DNA of 64,000 nucleotides from Topomyia yanbarensis (taxonomy: Eukaryota; Arthropoda; Insecta; Diptera; Culicidae). Position numbers and translations under genes: made by a program. Under the pieces are notes generated by a model. The model did not search any database. It saw nothing but the letters and a program-made list of their open reading frames with translations, and was not told the origin of the DNA. The number at the start of each line of letters is the position of its first letter. Positions within the stretch are counted from its first letter, which is position 1. Shown here piece after piece: positions 34,169-45,525 of this stretch. The stretch is from the NCBI RefSeq assembly GCF_030247195.1, contig NC_080672.1, positions 13,640,001-13,704,000 on the forward strand, in the 5' to 3' direction.

Positions 34169-35199
34169 CTTAACTGTGTGTATAATGATATCCAGACGAC
34201 TTACTAGAAAAACTCTGCTTCACTGGTCACTGGGCGGCTAGCGGTACTCAGAAACAGAAACACAAAAGAAGGGAAAAAATACTGAAACCTCGACGAGGCG
34301 AAGAGTGCGCAAGATAACCTTGAACGGGGATTAGCACTACTCTTTGTCGCTACACACTGCTACATGGAATGGCAATAAAACACTTGTGTATCGTCCGAGC
34401 GCTCGAAAACGAATGAGCCGGGATCCAGTTGAGTAGTACGCGACGTAGTATTGCATTCGGGTCATCGGGGTGCTAGCGAATCGGACGTCAGGCTTCACCT
34501 GAATCGCCGGATCGACTTCGACGCCCTACCGAGTAGCTCGTGAGTAGGCTAGATCAACCGTTGGGGTTTAAAGCGAGTAGACCGCGTCGAATAACCAGCA
34601 GTGAGTTGTTGGGGCGCCAACGACTCACCTGGAATTACTGGACAGGACTCCTACTGGCTGGCCCATTGAGTAACCATCGCCGGAGACTATATTCAGTAGA
34701 TCGGGGCGAAGCTCATGGAAATGAACATCGATATCGGGAGAAATCTACCACAGTACTGTAGATTAACTGCCGCGGAGTATCCAACTAAAACATGACAAAA
34801 ATGAGAGCGAAATGGCTCAAAAAAACAGACATCGGTATCGAGAGAAACTCCGCCGCCAGGGATCTTTCAGTCGGAGTAGGGTGAGTTCAGCGCCGAGAAC
34901 TATCCGAGTAGATCGGGATAAGACTGGGAGCTGAATTACTCACGGACGCAGGAGCTAAATGGCTCGTGGAATCGGTAGCTAAACGGTCACTGAGACGAGA
35001 ACTAAATGGCAATAGATCGAGATGGAAAGCAAGAGAAGAGTCGAGAGTTCAATTGCTCAAAGGACGAGCCATTTCATGGATCAAATGAGGCTGCATCGAA
35101 AGCACAACGAACTCCTTCTTCCTTCAAAGAAATAATAGCTTGATGTAGATCAGTGGAGAAGAACGGCGAAAAGAAAGTAATGAGTAAAAAGTTAGAGTA

Positions 35200-35590
35200 A
35201 CTGACATCAACTTGCTGTCAGTTAGACGATGTATCAAAACTAATACCAAATTGGTTTCAGTTAGACACTAAATCCAAACAGTTCACACAACATGTATGAA
35301 CGCCTAATGCAACTAGCTGGTATCGAATGATGTTTCGGTTAGCCAAGCACAGAAGCTCTGGGTCGCCGACGAGTACAGGGAAACGAACTTATGTTTTGGC
35401 ATTAGAACCAAGCGCCTGTTAGTACGCAACCTTTATTTATCCTACAAGAAAAAAAACTTGGATGTACCAATTTCCACATAAGCGGACAATACTTAACTTA
35501 GAGAAGTTGGACATGATGTTTTGTGTTCCGCTTGTCAGTAACTGACACCAACTTGCTGTCCTTACGCACAAATTGGCTTTATATTATATT
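35200..35590. repeat. AACTGACA..CTTGCTGTC repeated block
   Basis: AACTGACATCAACTTGCTGTC (35200 region) recurs as AACTGACACCAACTTGCTGTC near 35545, and TCAGTTAGAC occurs twice just inside the left copy. This probably marks the ends of a small element. No ORF is present. Confidence 0.4.
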
Positions 35591-37180
35591 TATATTTGAG
35601 CGCTTGCCCTCGAATTTTTTCAAGATTTTGAAATAGTCAAACTACTTATAACATTGAGTGTACATTCATGTGTGAAAGATTAAAACTTCGATGGCAACTA
35701 TCATAAAAAAAATCAGCGAAAATCGTGCGAAACAAAATCCGAGTTAAAAAATCAGTCTGAATCACTCAATCTTTTGTAAGTTGGTCAAATACCTTTAATT
35801 TTGGATTTGAAAGCGTGCGGTTGATATTTCGAGCCAATCCATTAATCCATAGGGTACTTCAATTTTGTGGAATTATGAGGAATCTTTAAAACGTAAATAT
35901 AAAAGATCATAATGTCGTTCAGAAAGGAGATATTTCTATGAAAATTTCATAAAAGTCTAATGAAGTGTATGACGTTCTGTGCTTGATGTTTGAACGAAGT
36001 CCTTCTTCGCCATAGTAGCCTAACACATTTTTTCCCTTTTTTATTAAATTACCTAAAAAATGAAAAGTTCACAGAGACAACGTAGGGAGGGGTAGGAGTA
36101 CAGAAATTGTCCACGGAGGGGGAGGACTGGGTTAAAAACAAAAGTTTTTTGTCCACGTGGTATATGAACGGCCCCGTGTCACATTCAATGTTTCGTTTCG
36201 CGAAACAAATGCCTGTACTTGATTATTGGTCTGGAACGTAATCAGTACGCTACTTCCAACATGGTGAAATTGTATGGTGTAAAAAATTTCCATATTTAGC
36301 TGCATTTGCACATTTTATTTTTTTTTTTTTCACTTCTCGAACAGGTGATTTTAAGAGACATCTCGTAAAGTAAACAGGACTACAGTTTTGCCACAATAGC
36401 GTCACTTTCTGCTTGTTCTCGTCACCAGTTTTGTTCACGTTCAACACAATTCTGATGTGTAGACAAGCAGTAGATTTTATTGCTGGTAATAGAGGAGCAG
36501 TTTTTTGCAATTGTTGTAAGCAAGATGAAAAGGTAGAAGGCGCAATTCCTAATTCTCGTTAAAAATATTAAATCAAGGTTTTCAATTTACATAAGTTTAT
36601 CTCACATTGAATCCTAGAAAAACCGAGAAATTTTTCTAATCGTAACTTTTATGCAGGTTTTCTTGGAAAAACAATGTGAAGCCGCTGACGTAGGAGTCGG
36701 TTTTGATACTCTGTGAGAATAGAATAGAATTGACTACAATAAAGACACAGAACGTAGTAATAAGGAATCAAACGCAAATAACAACTGCGAGTACAGCGGG
36801 CAAATGTCTGCTGGTGTTGGTGGCTGAATTGAACTGATTTTGCCGCACAAGTTTTTTTTTGTTCTCAGAGTCCCCTCTTTCATATTGTGACAAATATCAA
36901 AGTAAGCTCAGATGCCAAATTTCATATCATTTGGACAATTTTAGACCCCGCCCACTACGCTTGAAGTTTTTGAAACTGGTACTGTGGGAAAATATGGAGA
37001 AAAATATATTAAATGCCATAACTTTTGAAGTAGTATTCAGAAAATTACAATTCATATCTCTTTTTAAAGGAAATAATCTTATTATAATACGGGTAAATGG
37101 GGTACTGGTACATTTTGTCCTCAGAATCCCCTATTTGTTTGAATTTTTCTGCTCCGTGATGCAAATCTATCTATCTATAT
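35591..37180. other. AT-rich stretch without gene
   Basis: No convincing ORF. A GAATAGAATAGAATT run near 36717-36731 resembles the LINE tail seen at 8560-8576 and 19720-19745, and may mark another truncated insertion. The 130-codon plus-strand frame at 36859-37251 has no domain I recognise and runs into the next repeat. Confidence 0.35.
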
Positions 37181-37183
37181 ATA

Positions 37184-38699
37184 AGGTGTTTGGTTCATGG
37201 TTAAGATCCTCTCGAGGAGTGATTGACTATCATATTTGGAGAAAAAAATAGTTCTACACATACCATCAAATCTCAACCGTTACAGAGTTATAGAAGTTTT
37301 TGTGCAAAAAACTTATTCGTCTTAAAATACCTTTAACTCAAAAAATATACATTGTATTTTAAATCTGTTAGTTCGATTGGAAAGGTGAGAAAATTTTCTA
37401 TAGATGGTGTGTGAATGATATCTTTCAGTTAATTAGTTTTAATTACCTTTTAGTTGTAAAATAGTTTAAAGTTAGTGTTATTGATGAGGTTTTTGTTGTT
37501 TTTCTCATCATAATAAATTATGATTATAGCAATATCTGTTATCCAAAAGTTGGGTTGGGTTGGGTTTGTTCTTCAACATAATAAATCAAAGTTGAACTTT
37601 TGGCGCAACAAACAATTGTATTTTTGTCCTGATGCAATAAAATCAAACGGAAGAACGATTTTAGGTAAGTAGGCCTTGGTTGTTATGACAGACAATCTAG
37701 CTTCAGTTTTTGGAAGAAAATAGATGAGAGCAGACGCAAAAGCTCCAGTCACGATAATGGCGCAGTCGGTTATCGAGTGCTTAAAAGACTCTAATCCAAA
37801 AAATATGCTTTATATCGTTATTTCCAAAGTTTCATTAGAAAGCAGAGAAAATTTACTATCGATGTATGTACAAATAGCTTTTAGTTAAGGATACTAAATG
37901 ACTTTTTACTAGTAAAATAGCTCAAAATTAGCGTTTTTCGAGGAGTTATGTAATTATTCTAATTATAAACCAGCAATATTTATCGTTGCTATTGTTCATT
38001 TGGATTCCCTTAACATTCTCTATAAATTGTTATTTGGTACTGTATCCCTATCTCTTTTTATTTCGCTGCAATTCAATACTGTACACAACATGACGTCACA
38101 CTAATAATAACAAAACTAATTCACATCTAAAAGAATACTACATCCACTTAACTGTATTAATACATTTTTCTCTGAAATTTTTTTCCTGGTTGTCGAATGA
38201 AATCAAAAAAAGTACAATAAGTGCCATTTTTGTTCAATTAGATCTAGTATTAGTGAAAATGAAATAAAAATATTCAAATTTAACAACCCAAGCACATGAA
38301 AACAAGAAAAGATAAGTATATCATGTCAAATATCAAATTATGCAGCTTTTCAAGGCTAAATCTAAATTATTAAAATTATGATGTCAATTTGATGTTTTCG
38401 AAAAATCGATCAAAATTCTTAAATTTAAAAAAAATACTTTGGAAAGGCTACTTAACCTCATTAACCGAAACATGCGAGGACATCACTCAATGGAAAATTT
38501 TCTCACCTTCCCAATGGATTGAAATACAAAGTACACTTTTTGAGTTAGAGGTATTTTAAGACAAATAAGCTTTTAACACAAAATGTTCAATAACTGTAAC
38601 GGTTGAGATTTTATGGTATGTGAAGAACGATTTTTTTCTTCTCCAAATATGACAGTCAATCACCCCTTAAGAGGTTCTTAACCATGAACCAAACACCCT
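37184..38699. mobile_element. 1.5-kb inverted-repeat element, GGTGTTTGGTTCATGG ends
   Basis: Left AGGTGTTTGGTTCATGGTTA and the complement of the right end AGGGTGTTTGGTTCATGGTT begin inverted repeats of about 220 bp (37184-37410 and 38480-38699). Internal matches include GATTGACTATCATATTTGGA versus GATTGACTGTCATATTTGGA. The middle is AT-rich without a transposase, so it is a non-autonomous element. Flanks are TA-rich, and no clear target duplication could be read. Confidence 0.8.
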
Positions 38700-39065
38700 G
38701 AATATAAAAGTCAATATTTGTATGTATGTGATTTATGAACTCCCAAACAGTTTAATCAATTGCCGTAAAAATTTATACATAGTAGACATTTGTTACTGTA
38801 GCGTGTTATGATTATGATTACCGGTTAATTAAGATCGGTCTACCTTCTCATCTCGCCCAGAGTAGAAGCTGAAAATCGTTGCGCTATAGGCATACGGCCC
38901 AAACTAGCTCCACTGCAGACGAATTGTGTCGCTATTTATTTTTGGAATTGTTCTTTACGACCAGCTTCTCGGGAAGTGAAGCAAATTCTAAATTTGTCTT
39001 GCATTTCAGCTACTTGTTGTCTGCATTTTACGTGTGATAGGTGATTTATTCCTGCATATCTAAAA

Positions 39066-39680
39066 GTGCAGATGGTGCTCTATCTGGCAGAACCCTGCAA
39101 ATGCACCATATCAAACATTAACCAATCACAGTCATTCGATTCGCGGAACAACATGCAGCACACCAACGAATGCGGCAACGTTAACTACAACATCCCCGTA
39201 TATATAGAAATGTGCTCTAGAGAGGTGCGCTTCCAAAATTTATCTCCGCGCGCTCCTGATCCTGACATCGTGATCAAAAAAAGTATGTCAAGATCCGGAG
39301 AAGTTGGTTTCATAACAGCTGAAACTTCGACGAACATTTTCCCGGGTGTTCCTAACGTTGTTCGTCTGGCGAGAATGCCTTCGAACACACCAATTCCTTC
39401 ATACGTAACCATTTTATGCAGATCAACAGAAAATTGTACGTTCAATCAGACAACACTGGTCATGCACACATGACATACTCTTTTGTGCCAATTCTGTCAA
39501 AAGCCACTGCACTACGTAAAACTTTGTGCAGAAGCAGCTAAGAAAACTCCGCCTACTATAACCATAAACAGCACACCGTTATCTTATGCCACACTACAAA
39601 CGGATACAAAACCGATAAATAGGGATCTAACAGTAACAAGTATTTCCTCAAGAAAAATCGCGCCGAAAATTATATTATAA
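39066..39680 (+). pseudogene. Gag-like RRM/CCHC ORF, copy (ii) with one in-frame stop
   Basis: The frame reads NYNIPVYIEMCSREVRFQNL, SPRAPDPDIVIKKSMSRSGE, NIFPGVPNVVRLARMPSNTP and FNQTTLVMHT, aligned with the intact copy (39873-40886). A TGA at 39471-39473 interrupts it. The same frame then continues with CQFCQKPLHYVKLC, a complete CX2CX4HX4C zinc knuckle, and ends at 39680. The first about 70 residues of the family are missing or unrecognisable. It lies tail to tail with copy (iii). Confidence 0.7.
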
Positions 39681-39872
39681 AACAATACCAACACTTGCGT
39701 TATATAATATTTTAATAAGGCGAATGAACACAAAGAAATTACAATTACTATTTTTATTGTACTTCAATGAATACCGGAATTTTTCGCCTATCTTCCGTTT
39801 TTTTTCAGTTTCAGGTGATCTGTAATTTTTTTTTATATATTTCGTTTATTTGACACGGCTCATAGTGGTAGC

Positions 39873-40886
39873 TTAACGATTGTCCGTTGGATCTCGTGCG
39901 CGCAACTTTTTATTGCGAGCGGAGACCTTCTTTCGCTGCTCGCCTACTGCGTCATGGGGACCATTTAATTCTCTCCTGTCCTCCACATCAAGGTCATCAT
40001 CGTTAAAAGTGCCTTGGTGCTCACGTCCAGATGTTCTTTCCTGCTTTTTGCACTTACGGGTGACCAATGTAAATCCGTCGTCATTGTTATTATCTTCATC
40101 ACCGATGTTGCTTACAGTGGTTTCTGGGGTGCTGGATGCTGCTTTGGCAGTTGTCAATATGGACTGAACAGCTGCCACAAATTTGGAAACCGTTTGTGGT
40201 TCAGGTATTGGTATTGAAAACTCGTTTTTGGGTTGGTTTACCGTGGATTCGTTGGCAATCGGTAGAGATGCATTCTCCTCTGTATCTTCCGCGCAAGGTT
40301 GTCCGTGGTGTGCTGTTTGATTAAAATACTTGCACGTGGGAATTTGCCCCTTATGGGTGCATAACGTAGTTTGATTAATAGTATCTTCATGGGTTTTGAG
40401 TTTTATAGTCAAGTGGGACGGGATAGGTTTTTCGATCCGCATCCTCACCACAAGAACACCGTTAGGTGTACCCGGGAAGAAATTTCTCCACGTATCACGT
40501 GTAACTGATTCTACTTCGCCGTATTGCGACATGTATTTTGCGATTAGATCAGGAGGGGTACGTGGTGATAGGTCATGTAACTTTACATCTACATAGTCTT
40601 TTTCTATATGCACGGGAATCTTAATTCCAACTTTATCACTTTGAGCCACGTGCTTTAAGTTGTTCTGCAAAACGAAACGTTCGGCTTGTGCTAACGTGTT
40701 GAATGATATGAGTACGACATTACGAAGATGATGATACTGTAGATACATAACCTCCTTGAGCTTAAGCTGCATCTTCACCTTCAGCAGGTATTCCACTTCA
40801 CGAAAACTCAATCTTATTGAACAGAATTTAAAGTCAACGACCGCTGCGTTGGGTCGGAGCAGAGATTTGTCGTCAACTTTACTCAT
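39873..40886 (-). CDS. Gag-like RRM/CCHC protein, full-length ORF, copy (iii)
   Basis: An uninterrupted 337-codon frame with an ATG in decent context (ATCATGAG) and a TAA stop. Residues about 20-80 form a conserved leader (FREVEYLLKVKMQL, YHHLRNVVLISF). Residues about 98-152 look like an RRM fold (VDVKLHDLSPRT, helix PPDLIAKYMSQYG, GVLVVRMRI). QTTLCTHKGQIPTC leads to a zinc-knuckle position at 185-198 reading CKYFNQTAHHGQPC, where the second Cys has become Phe. Then come Ser/Thr- and Asp/Asn-rich stretches and a basic tail (RKKVSARNKKLRA). RRM plus CCHC is the architecture of many LINE ORF1 proteins, so it is probably an RNA-binding retroelement protein. No EN or RT of its own was seen beside it. 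Three broken relatives occur in the window. Whether it is expressed is unknown. Confidence 0.75.
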   Translation of the reverse strand: MSKVDDKSLLRPNAAVVDFKFCSIRLSFREVEYLLKVKMQLKLKEVMYLQYHHLRNVVLISFNTLAQAERFVLQNNLKHVAQSDKVGIKIPVHIEKDYVDVKLHDLSPRTPPDLIAKYMSQYGEVESVTRDTWRNFFPGTPNGVLVVRMRIEKPIPSHLTIKLKTHEDTINQTTLCTHKGQIPTCKYFNQTAHHGQPCAEDTEENASLPIANESTVNQPKNEFSIPIPEPQTVSKFVAAVQSILTTAKAASSTPETTVSNIGDEDNNNDDGFTLVTRKCKKQERTSGREHQGTFNDDDLDVEDRRELNGPHDAVGEQRKKVSARNKKLRARDPTDNR

Positions 40887-42281
40887 GATGGCAAGAATAA
40901 ATTAAAAGTTTCCTTTGTTCTCGAGACAATACACACTAGATCGAGAGGTTGCTAGTTTTTGTTCACTTGGGTCGATTGTACGTCTGACTTGGGCAGAAGT
41001 AGAAAGTAGACTGTGTTTTAATTTTTTTTGTCCAATATCGGAATACATTGAAAGCGAACTGGTACGTAGCAGTAATGTTGTATCATTATTGATAAATAAA
41101 AATTACAAACTACTCAAAATACTTCCACGTTAAACAGCAAAATTAGGTATTGACAATTCAGCAAAATTAAAATCTATGTTTTATTACGGACTGACTCGAT
41201 GATAGGTAAATCCTATTAAAAAGGCATAAGTAATCCGCTCAAACTAAAGAATTGATAAAAACATGTTCTCAAATAACTTGTTTAATAATATAATTCAAAC
41301 TTAGTATTAGTTGATAATAATCGTGACATGTGAGTTAATTAAAGGTACACCGAAATCCCAGCCTACCAACCGGTTGATTGTCACGAATAAAAAAAACATC
41401 CATGGTAATTTCAACAGAAACGCATTGCTTGCGATGTGGACCGGTAATTTCCAGAGCCTCGATTCGACTGTCGATTGCTATCTGCAATTCATTCGCTTAT
41501 AAAAATTAAGCCTTTTTCCTGCCTTCACAGCTTTTTATCCTTCCTATGTGTGCCTATAAATCCTACAGCCGAGCCCCGGCATCCGAAGAGTCAATGGGCG
41601 GAACGGGAAAAGTTAATCGGTTTATCAACAGCAAAAAATAGGTCGTGATTGTCATTTTCGATTTTTTTTTGCGTGTTACTCAACAAAAACAAGAGTCAAA
41701 TCAATCTCGTTTTCACTCGATTGAGCACACGAACCGTTCAAGGCCAGTTAGGGGATTTAATTAATATATTTCAAGCGGCCAGGACCAATACGAATCCGTG
41801 ACGGTGGCTGAAGTACCAGGGTTATCGTCTCCCCGCCACCGCACCACACATCGACCGGCGGATGATGATCGGATTGGGGCTGCATTTAGTCGCCCAAAAC
41901 CGGTGCAATTCGATTATTGCCGTAGGCGACGAATTTGTGGTGTGACATGGTCTATTTCACCAGATATAGACCCAGCCCGTAAATCTAGATAGGGGCTCTG
42001 TTTGGATTCGATGGATTATTGCAATGTGGGAGACTTTCAGTGGGGATTTGACAGGAGGGTTCCTAGCCGAATCTACTTCGAAGTGGATCAGACGAGTTCG
42101 GTTGATCCGATTTTTACTTTAATTTATCATAGTTCTTTAGTTTTTTTGTTAAATCAATTCGCAGAGGTTGAATCGAACAATAAATTCCTGTGAATCAACC
42201 GTCGGTCTATTGCGAGTTTTTATCAAAAGCTTTTACGTAAAAGATAAACAAACGATTAAAGCTGAAAACACAAATTTGGCA
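40887..42281. other. No gene seen; small GC-rich patch
   Basis: AT-rich sequence, with GC-richer patches at about 41560-41610 and 41770-41960 that are not repeated elsewhere in the window. No reading frame has a recognised domain; a regulatory region is possible. Confidence 0.3.
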
Positions 42282-42544
42282 CAGTGGCTTAGTTAGGGGG
42301 ACACTTTTATACTTCAGCGGATAATGAATAATTTATAACAACTTCATATTTCCTAGAATTCAGAAGATGGACAGCAGAGTTAAAGATGGTTTCTGAGATG
42401 AACAATTCGAATTTAGTGAATGACAGTAGATGAAAAAATCAGTTTTAGCAGTAGAATTAATTACAAATGGTTTGTATTAGTTTTCCGACGATGAATTTAT
42501 TAGATCGCATCAAAAATCACAACAAATTCCTGGCTACGCCACTG
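42282..42544. mobile_element. hAT-type MITE, CAGTGGC ends
   Basis: Left CAGTGGCTTAGTTAGGGGGA and the complement of the right end CAGTGGCGTAGCCAGGAATT are the inverted tips. CAGTGGCGTAGC is a common hAT terminus. Flanking 8-mers ATTTGGCA and ATTTGATA look like a decayed target duplication. The element is 263 bp and non-coding. Confidence 0.75.
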
Positions 42545-43670
42545 ATTTGATACAACCGCACGGTTCATCGCCGAAACCGATTGATTGATTAATTGACTGA
42601 CCGACAGAATGATAGACAGTGTGTAACTCGTGTGAATCATAACATGTATAAATAAACAAATAAAAAAAATATCAGCAGGCAACCCTCGGAGTAGAAAAGT
42701 ACAAAACAAAACGCTAGACACTGCATAGCAGGCGAGTCTCGTGCTCGCGATCGCAGATACCGAATCCGATTAGGAAGGATTGTCCGACGCATTGGAAGCG
42801 ATTGACGTAGGCTGTAAACATTGTCGAAATTGTGTACTGTAATGCAGAGTGTTGTTTTTTCTATTCAATTGAAATGGACATCTAAATCGAAATCGAAACG
42901 ATTCTAAATCTGATTTGGAAGGTGATGCATAACACTATGAAACTGCACAGCATTTTGTAAAGGTTCGACGAAATTACATTCAATGAAATGACCAACTCTT
43001 ATCTCCGTATTTTCCGTTATGTTGAGTTATGTTTCATGATTACATATCTCGCACTCTCGATTTAAGATCAACGCAAAGTTCACATCGCAACATCATCTGA
43101 CATGTGCCATCCGCATCCAATCACCAATCACTTGGCTAATGGAGATGAAATTAATATTGATAGCGTTTGTAAAACAAAACAAACAGCTACAGTAAGAATC
43201 GAATTACATCCAGTCATCACACTACGCTTGACAGTTAAAAAAAATCGCAGTCAAATTCAACCCATCTGCCTGCAGTCAGTCAACAGTGCTATGATAGTGT
43301 CCGCCAGCAGACAACGCGTTAATTTAAAATCACTTGATCTAGTAGGCAATCTCTTTTAATGCTGCACCGACTCGACCAACCGGGCACAAACGGTCGCATG
43401 CTTTTTTTTCTTTCCTTATTTCGCGCACACGCCAGCAGCATACGCTCGTTCTGTCGCGAAACGCAGCTACCGGCTGGCGCGAGTTCCACCGGTCGGTCAT
43501 TCTACATTGTGCATAATAGCCTTTACTTCGTCATGTGCGCGTTGGGTGCAATATTTTAGCCTACTACGTGCTGGATGATCGAGCAGCACACCACGTGAAA
43601 CGCGTCTACTGCGCCACGCCGCCGCCGACCACCGGCCGTTTCAGCAGTCATCATCAGTGCGGTACAAAGA

Positions 43671-43854
43671 ATGGAGGAATGCGCGCGTAACGAACCTTTT
43701 TATTCCGTTCCCATCGAAGATGCGGCGGCGCCTCGGGGACTACGTAAATCAAACAAAATCGGAATTTGCTGCCGTCGTGTTTGCGACTTTATTGGATGGG
43801 CTCGTGTTTTGTTTTCTTCGTTTAATTTCGGGGTGAAATTCAATGGCCGAACTG
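43671..43854 (+). CDS. Candidate first coding exon, unknown protein
   Basis: In a GC-rich, non-repetitive stretch, an ATG at 43671 opens a frame beginning MEECARNEPFYSVPIEDAAA, then RKSNKIGICCRRVCDFIGWA. A TCAGT initiator-like motif lies 18 bp upstream (43654-43658), and a possible splice donor (CTG followed by GTGAGG) falls at 43855. Without splicing the frame ends at 43886 (71 codons). I do not recognise the protein. A promoter-proximal non-coding region is the alternative. Confidence 0.27.
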
Positions 43855-44410
43855 GTGAGGAGGAACTCGTGCAGCAGAGATATTAAGCTGATATTTTTCA
43901 CGAGATGTGCAATTATTGCTCTGTGGCACGTAATCACGATTCGAATAGCAATCACACCGTGTCTCCATAAAACCAGTTATAATTTGAAGTACACTCATAG
44001 TGATCAGTCAAATTAAGCTAATAATGATTTAATCATCTTTCATTTTATTTTAAACAAATTTAATTATCTCCCTTCGCTGGTTCAAATAAATTCAAACGAT
44101 ATTTTTTTAAATTAGTGAAAATCCTCCTCACTATATAGACCTTCGAGACATCTTCTAATATAAGCTTTAAAAAAATCCTACGTCCTCGAGGGAAATGTTA
44201 AGAATTTCTGAGAAGCATCAAGAATATTCTACGACATCCTTCGAGGATTTTTTAAAAAACTAAGTAACTCACTGCTTTATTTCATACTTCAGCCAAGTGT
44301 TTCGAGCTTTAAGACAACCTCGATGGTAGGGACGACTAGGGGATATCATACAAATTTCAAAGAAGTCGACATACTTTCTAACTTTTAAAGCGACCAAATC
44401 CGATTTTTTT

Positions 44411-45525
44411 ATATTTTTGCCTTTCTCATATAGAAAGGTTATGCAATCACTCTGAAAAACGTCAACCTAATCCCGGCCCGGAGGGCCGGGTGTCATATCC
44501 CATTCGACTCAGTTCGTCGAGATCGGAAAAAGTCTGTATGTGTGTGTGTATATATGTATGTGTGTATGTGTGTGTGTGTGTGTGTGTATGTATGTGCGTA
44601 TGTGTCAAATAATGTCACTCATTTTTCTCAGAGATGGCTGGACCGATTTGCCCAAACTTAGTCTCAAATGAAAGGTGCAACCTTCCCATCGGCTGCTATT
44701 GAATTTTGGATCGATCGGAATTCTGGTTCCGGAATTACGGGTTTCAGAGTACGGCCACACAGAAATTTCTCATATAAACTATAGGAAAAATTAAAAATAG
44801 AATTTTTATTTTTGATGCTAAATGTGTTCAAGGTGCATGAAACGTCGAGATTTGATGCAAACTCGAAAAAAAAATTTGACTACGATTCACTTTTTTGGAT
44901 TTTGGCACATTTTTGCCTTTCTCATATAGAAAGGTTATGCAATCACTCTGAAAAACGTCAACCTAATCCCGGCCAAATTTTTTTTTCGACTCGTTTAGGG
45001 TTTCTGGATTTTAACAGAGGCGTAGTTGATGGTTTACGGAGAGGGGTTACACCCCCCCCCCCCCTCTACTGTTCGCGCCCCTCCTTTAAAAATCTCCTTA
45101 AATCACCCCTCAGACCACCACCCCATCCAGCCCTCATACCCCTCCCTTTCAACCCCGTCATCTTTAAACCACCACTGTATCACAAAGCATAATAATTTAA
45201 GCTGGGGAGTCGTTCGTTCATGGGACTTTCGCCCTCTTCACATACCCAGCCCCGCATGACAAAATGAGTTAGCAAGCAGATAACATTGATCTAATACTGA
45301 TTAGGCTAATGAAGCACGATATTTTTTGTTTCAAGTGTTTCACCGTCGACACGTAGCTCATCAAGTTCGTGGCTGGCATGCCATTGGGTATAAGTGCAAA
45401 GTGTACTAAGAATGTAATGGACATTTCCACAATTATGTTGAACATAAAAAGCCTCCGTGCCATAGTTTAGAGAAATGAGAAAGGCACAATTGCACCGCTA
45501 GGTGGATTAAAACAGGTTTTTTAGC
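44411..45525 (+). repeat. Large CCCGGAGGGCC-type dispersed repeat
   Basis: It starts TTGCCTTTCTCATATAGAAA and ends near ATGAGAAAGGCACAATTGCA, which is partly the inverse of the start. Inside are CCCGGCCCGGAGGGCCGGG, CATTCGACTCAGTTCGTCGA, a GT/TATG microsatellite (about 44530-44600), TCTCAGAGATGGCTGGACCG and TCAAATGAAAGGT. This order is shared with the repeats at 590-862 and 1714-1992. The element also holds an internal 63-bp duplication (44911-44974) and a C12-13 run near 45048-45062. No transposase is present. Confidence 0.75.

Larger units (their letters stand above)
29036..35150 (-). mobile_element. Long decayed RNase H-bearing LINE (I-superfamily type), copy A
   Basis: Read on the minus strand the order is: GC-rich 5' region (about 35150-33931, split by a MITE at 34023-34168), ORF1 with zinc knuckles (33930-32701), endonuclease (about 32700-31850), RT (about 31250-30440), RNase H (about 30000-29650) and a further C-terminal/3' region (to about 29040). 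The parts are listed separately. Every ORF has frameshifts or stops. EN plus RT plus RNase H places it with I/LOA-like LINEs. It is a relative of copy B (62194-64000), in the opposite orientation. Confidence 0.85.

Noticed and set aside
39880..40596. Several plus-strand ORFs opposite the gag-like gene
   Set aside because: Antisense shadows of the 337-codon frame; no recognisable content.
45026..45259. Proline-rich plus-strand ORF
   Set aside because: Arises from a C-rich stretch inside a dispersed repeat; no start context or relatives seen.
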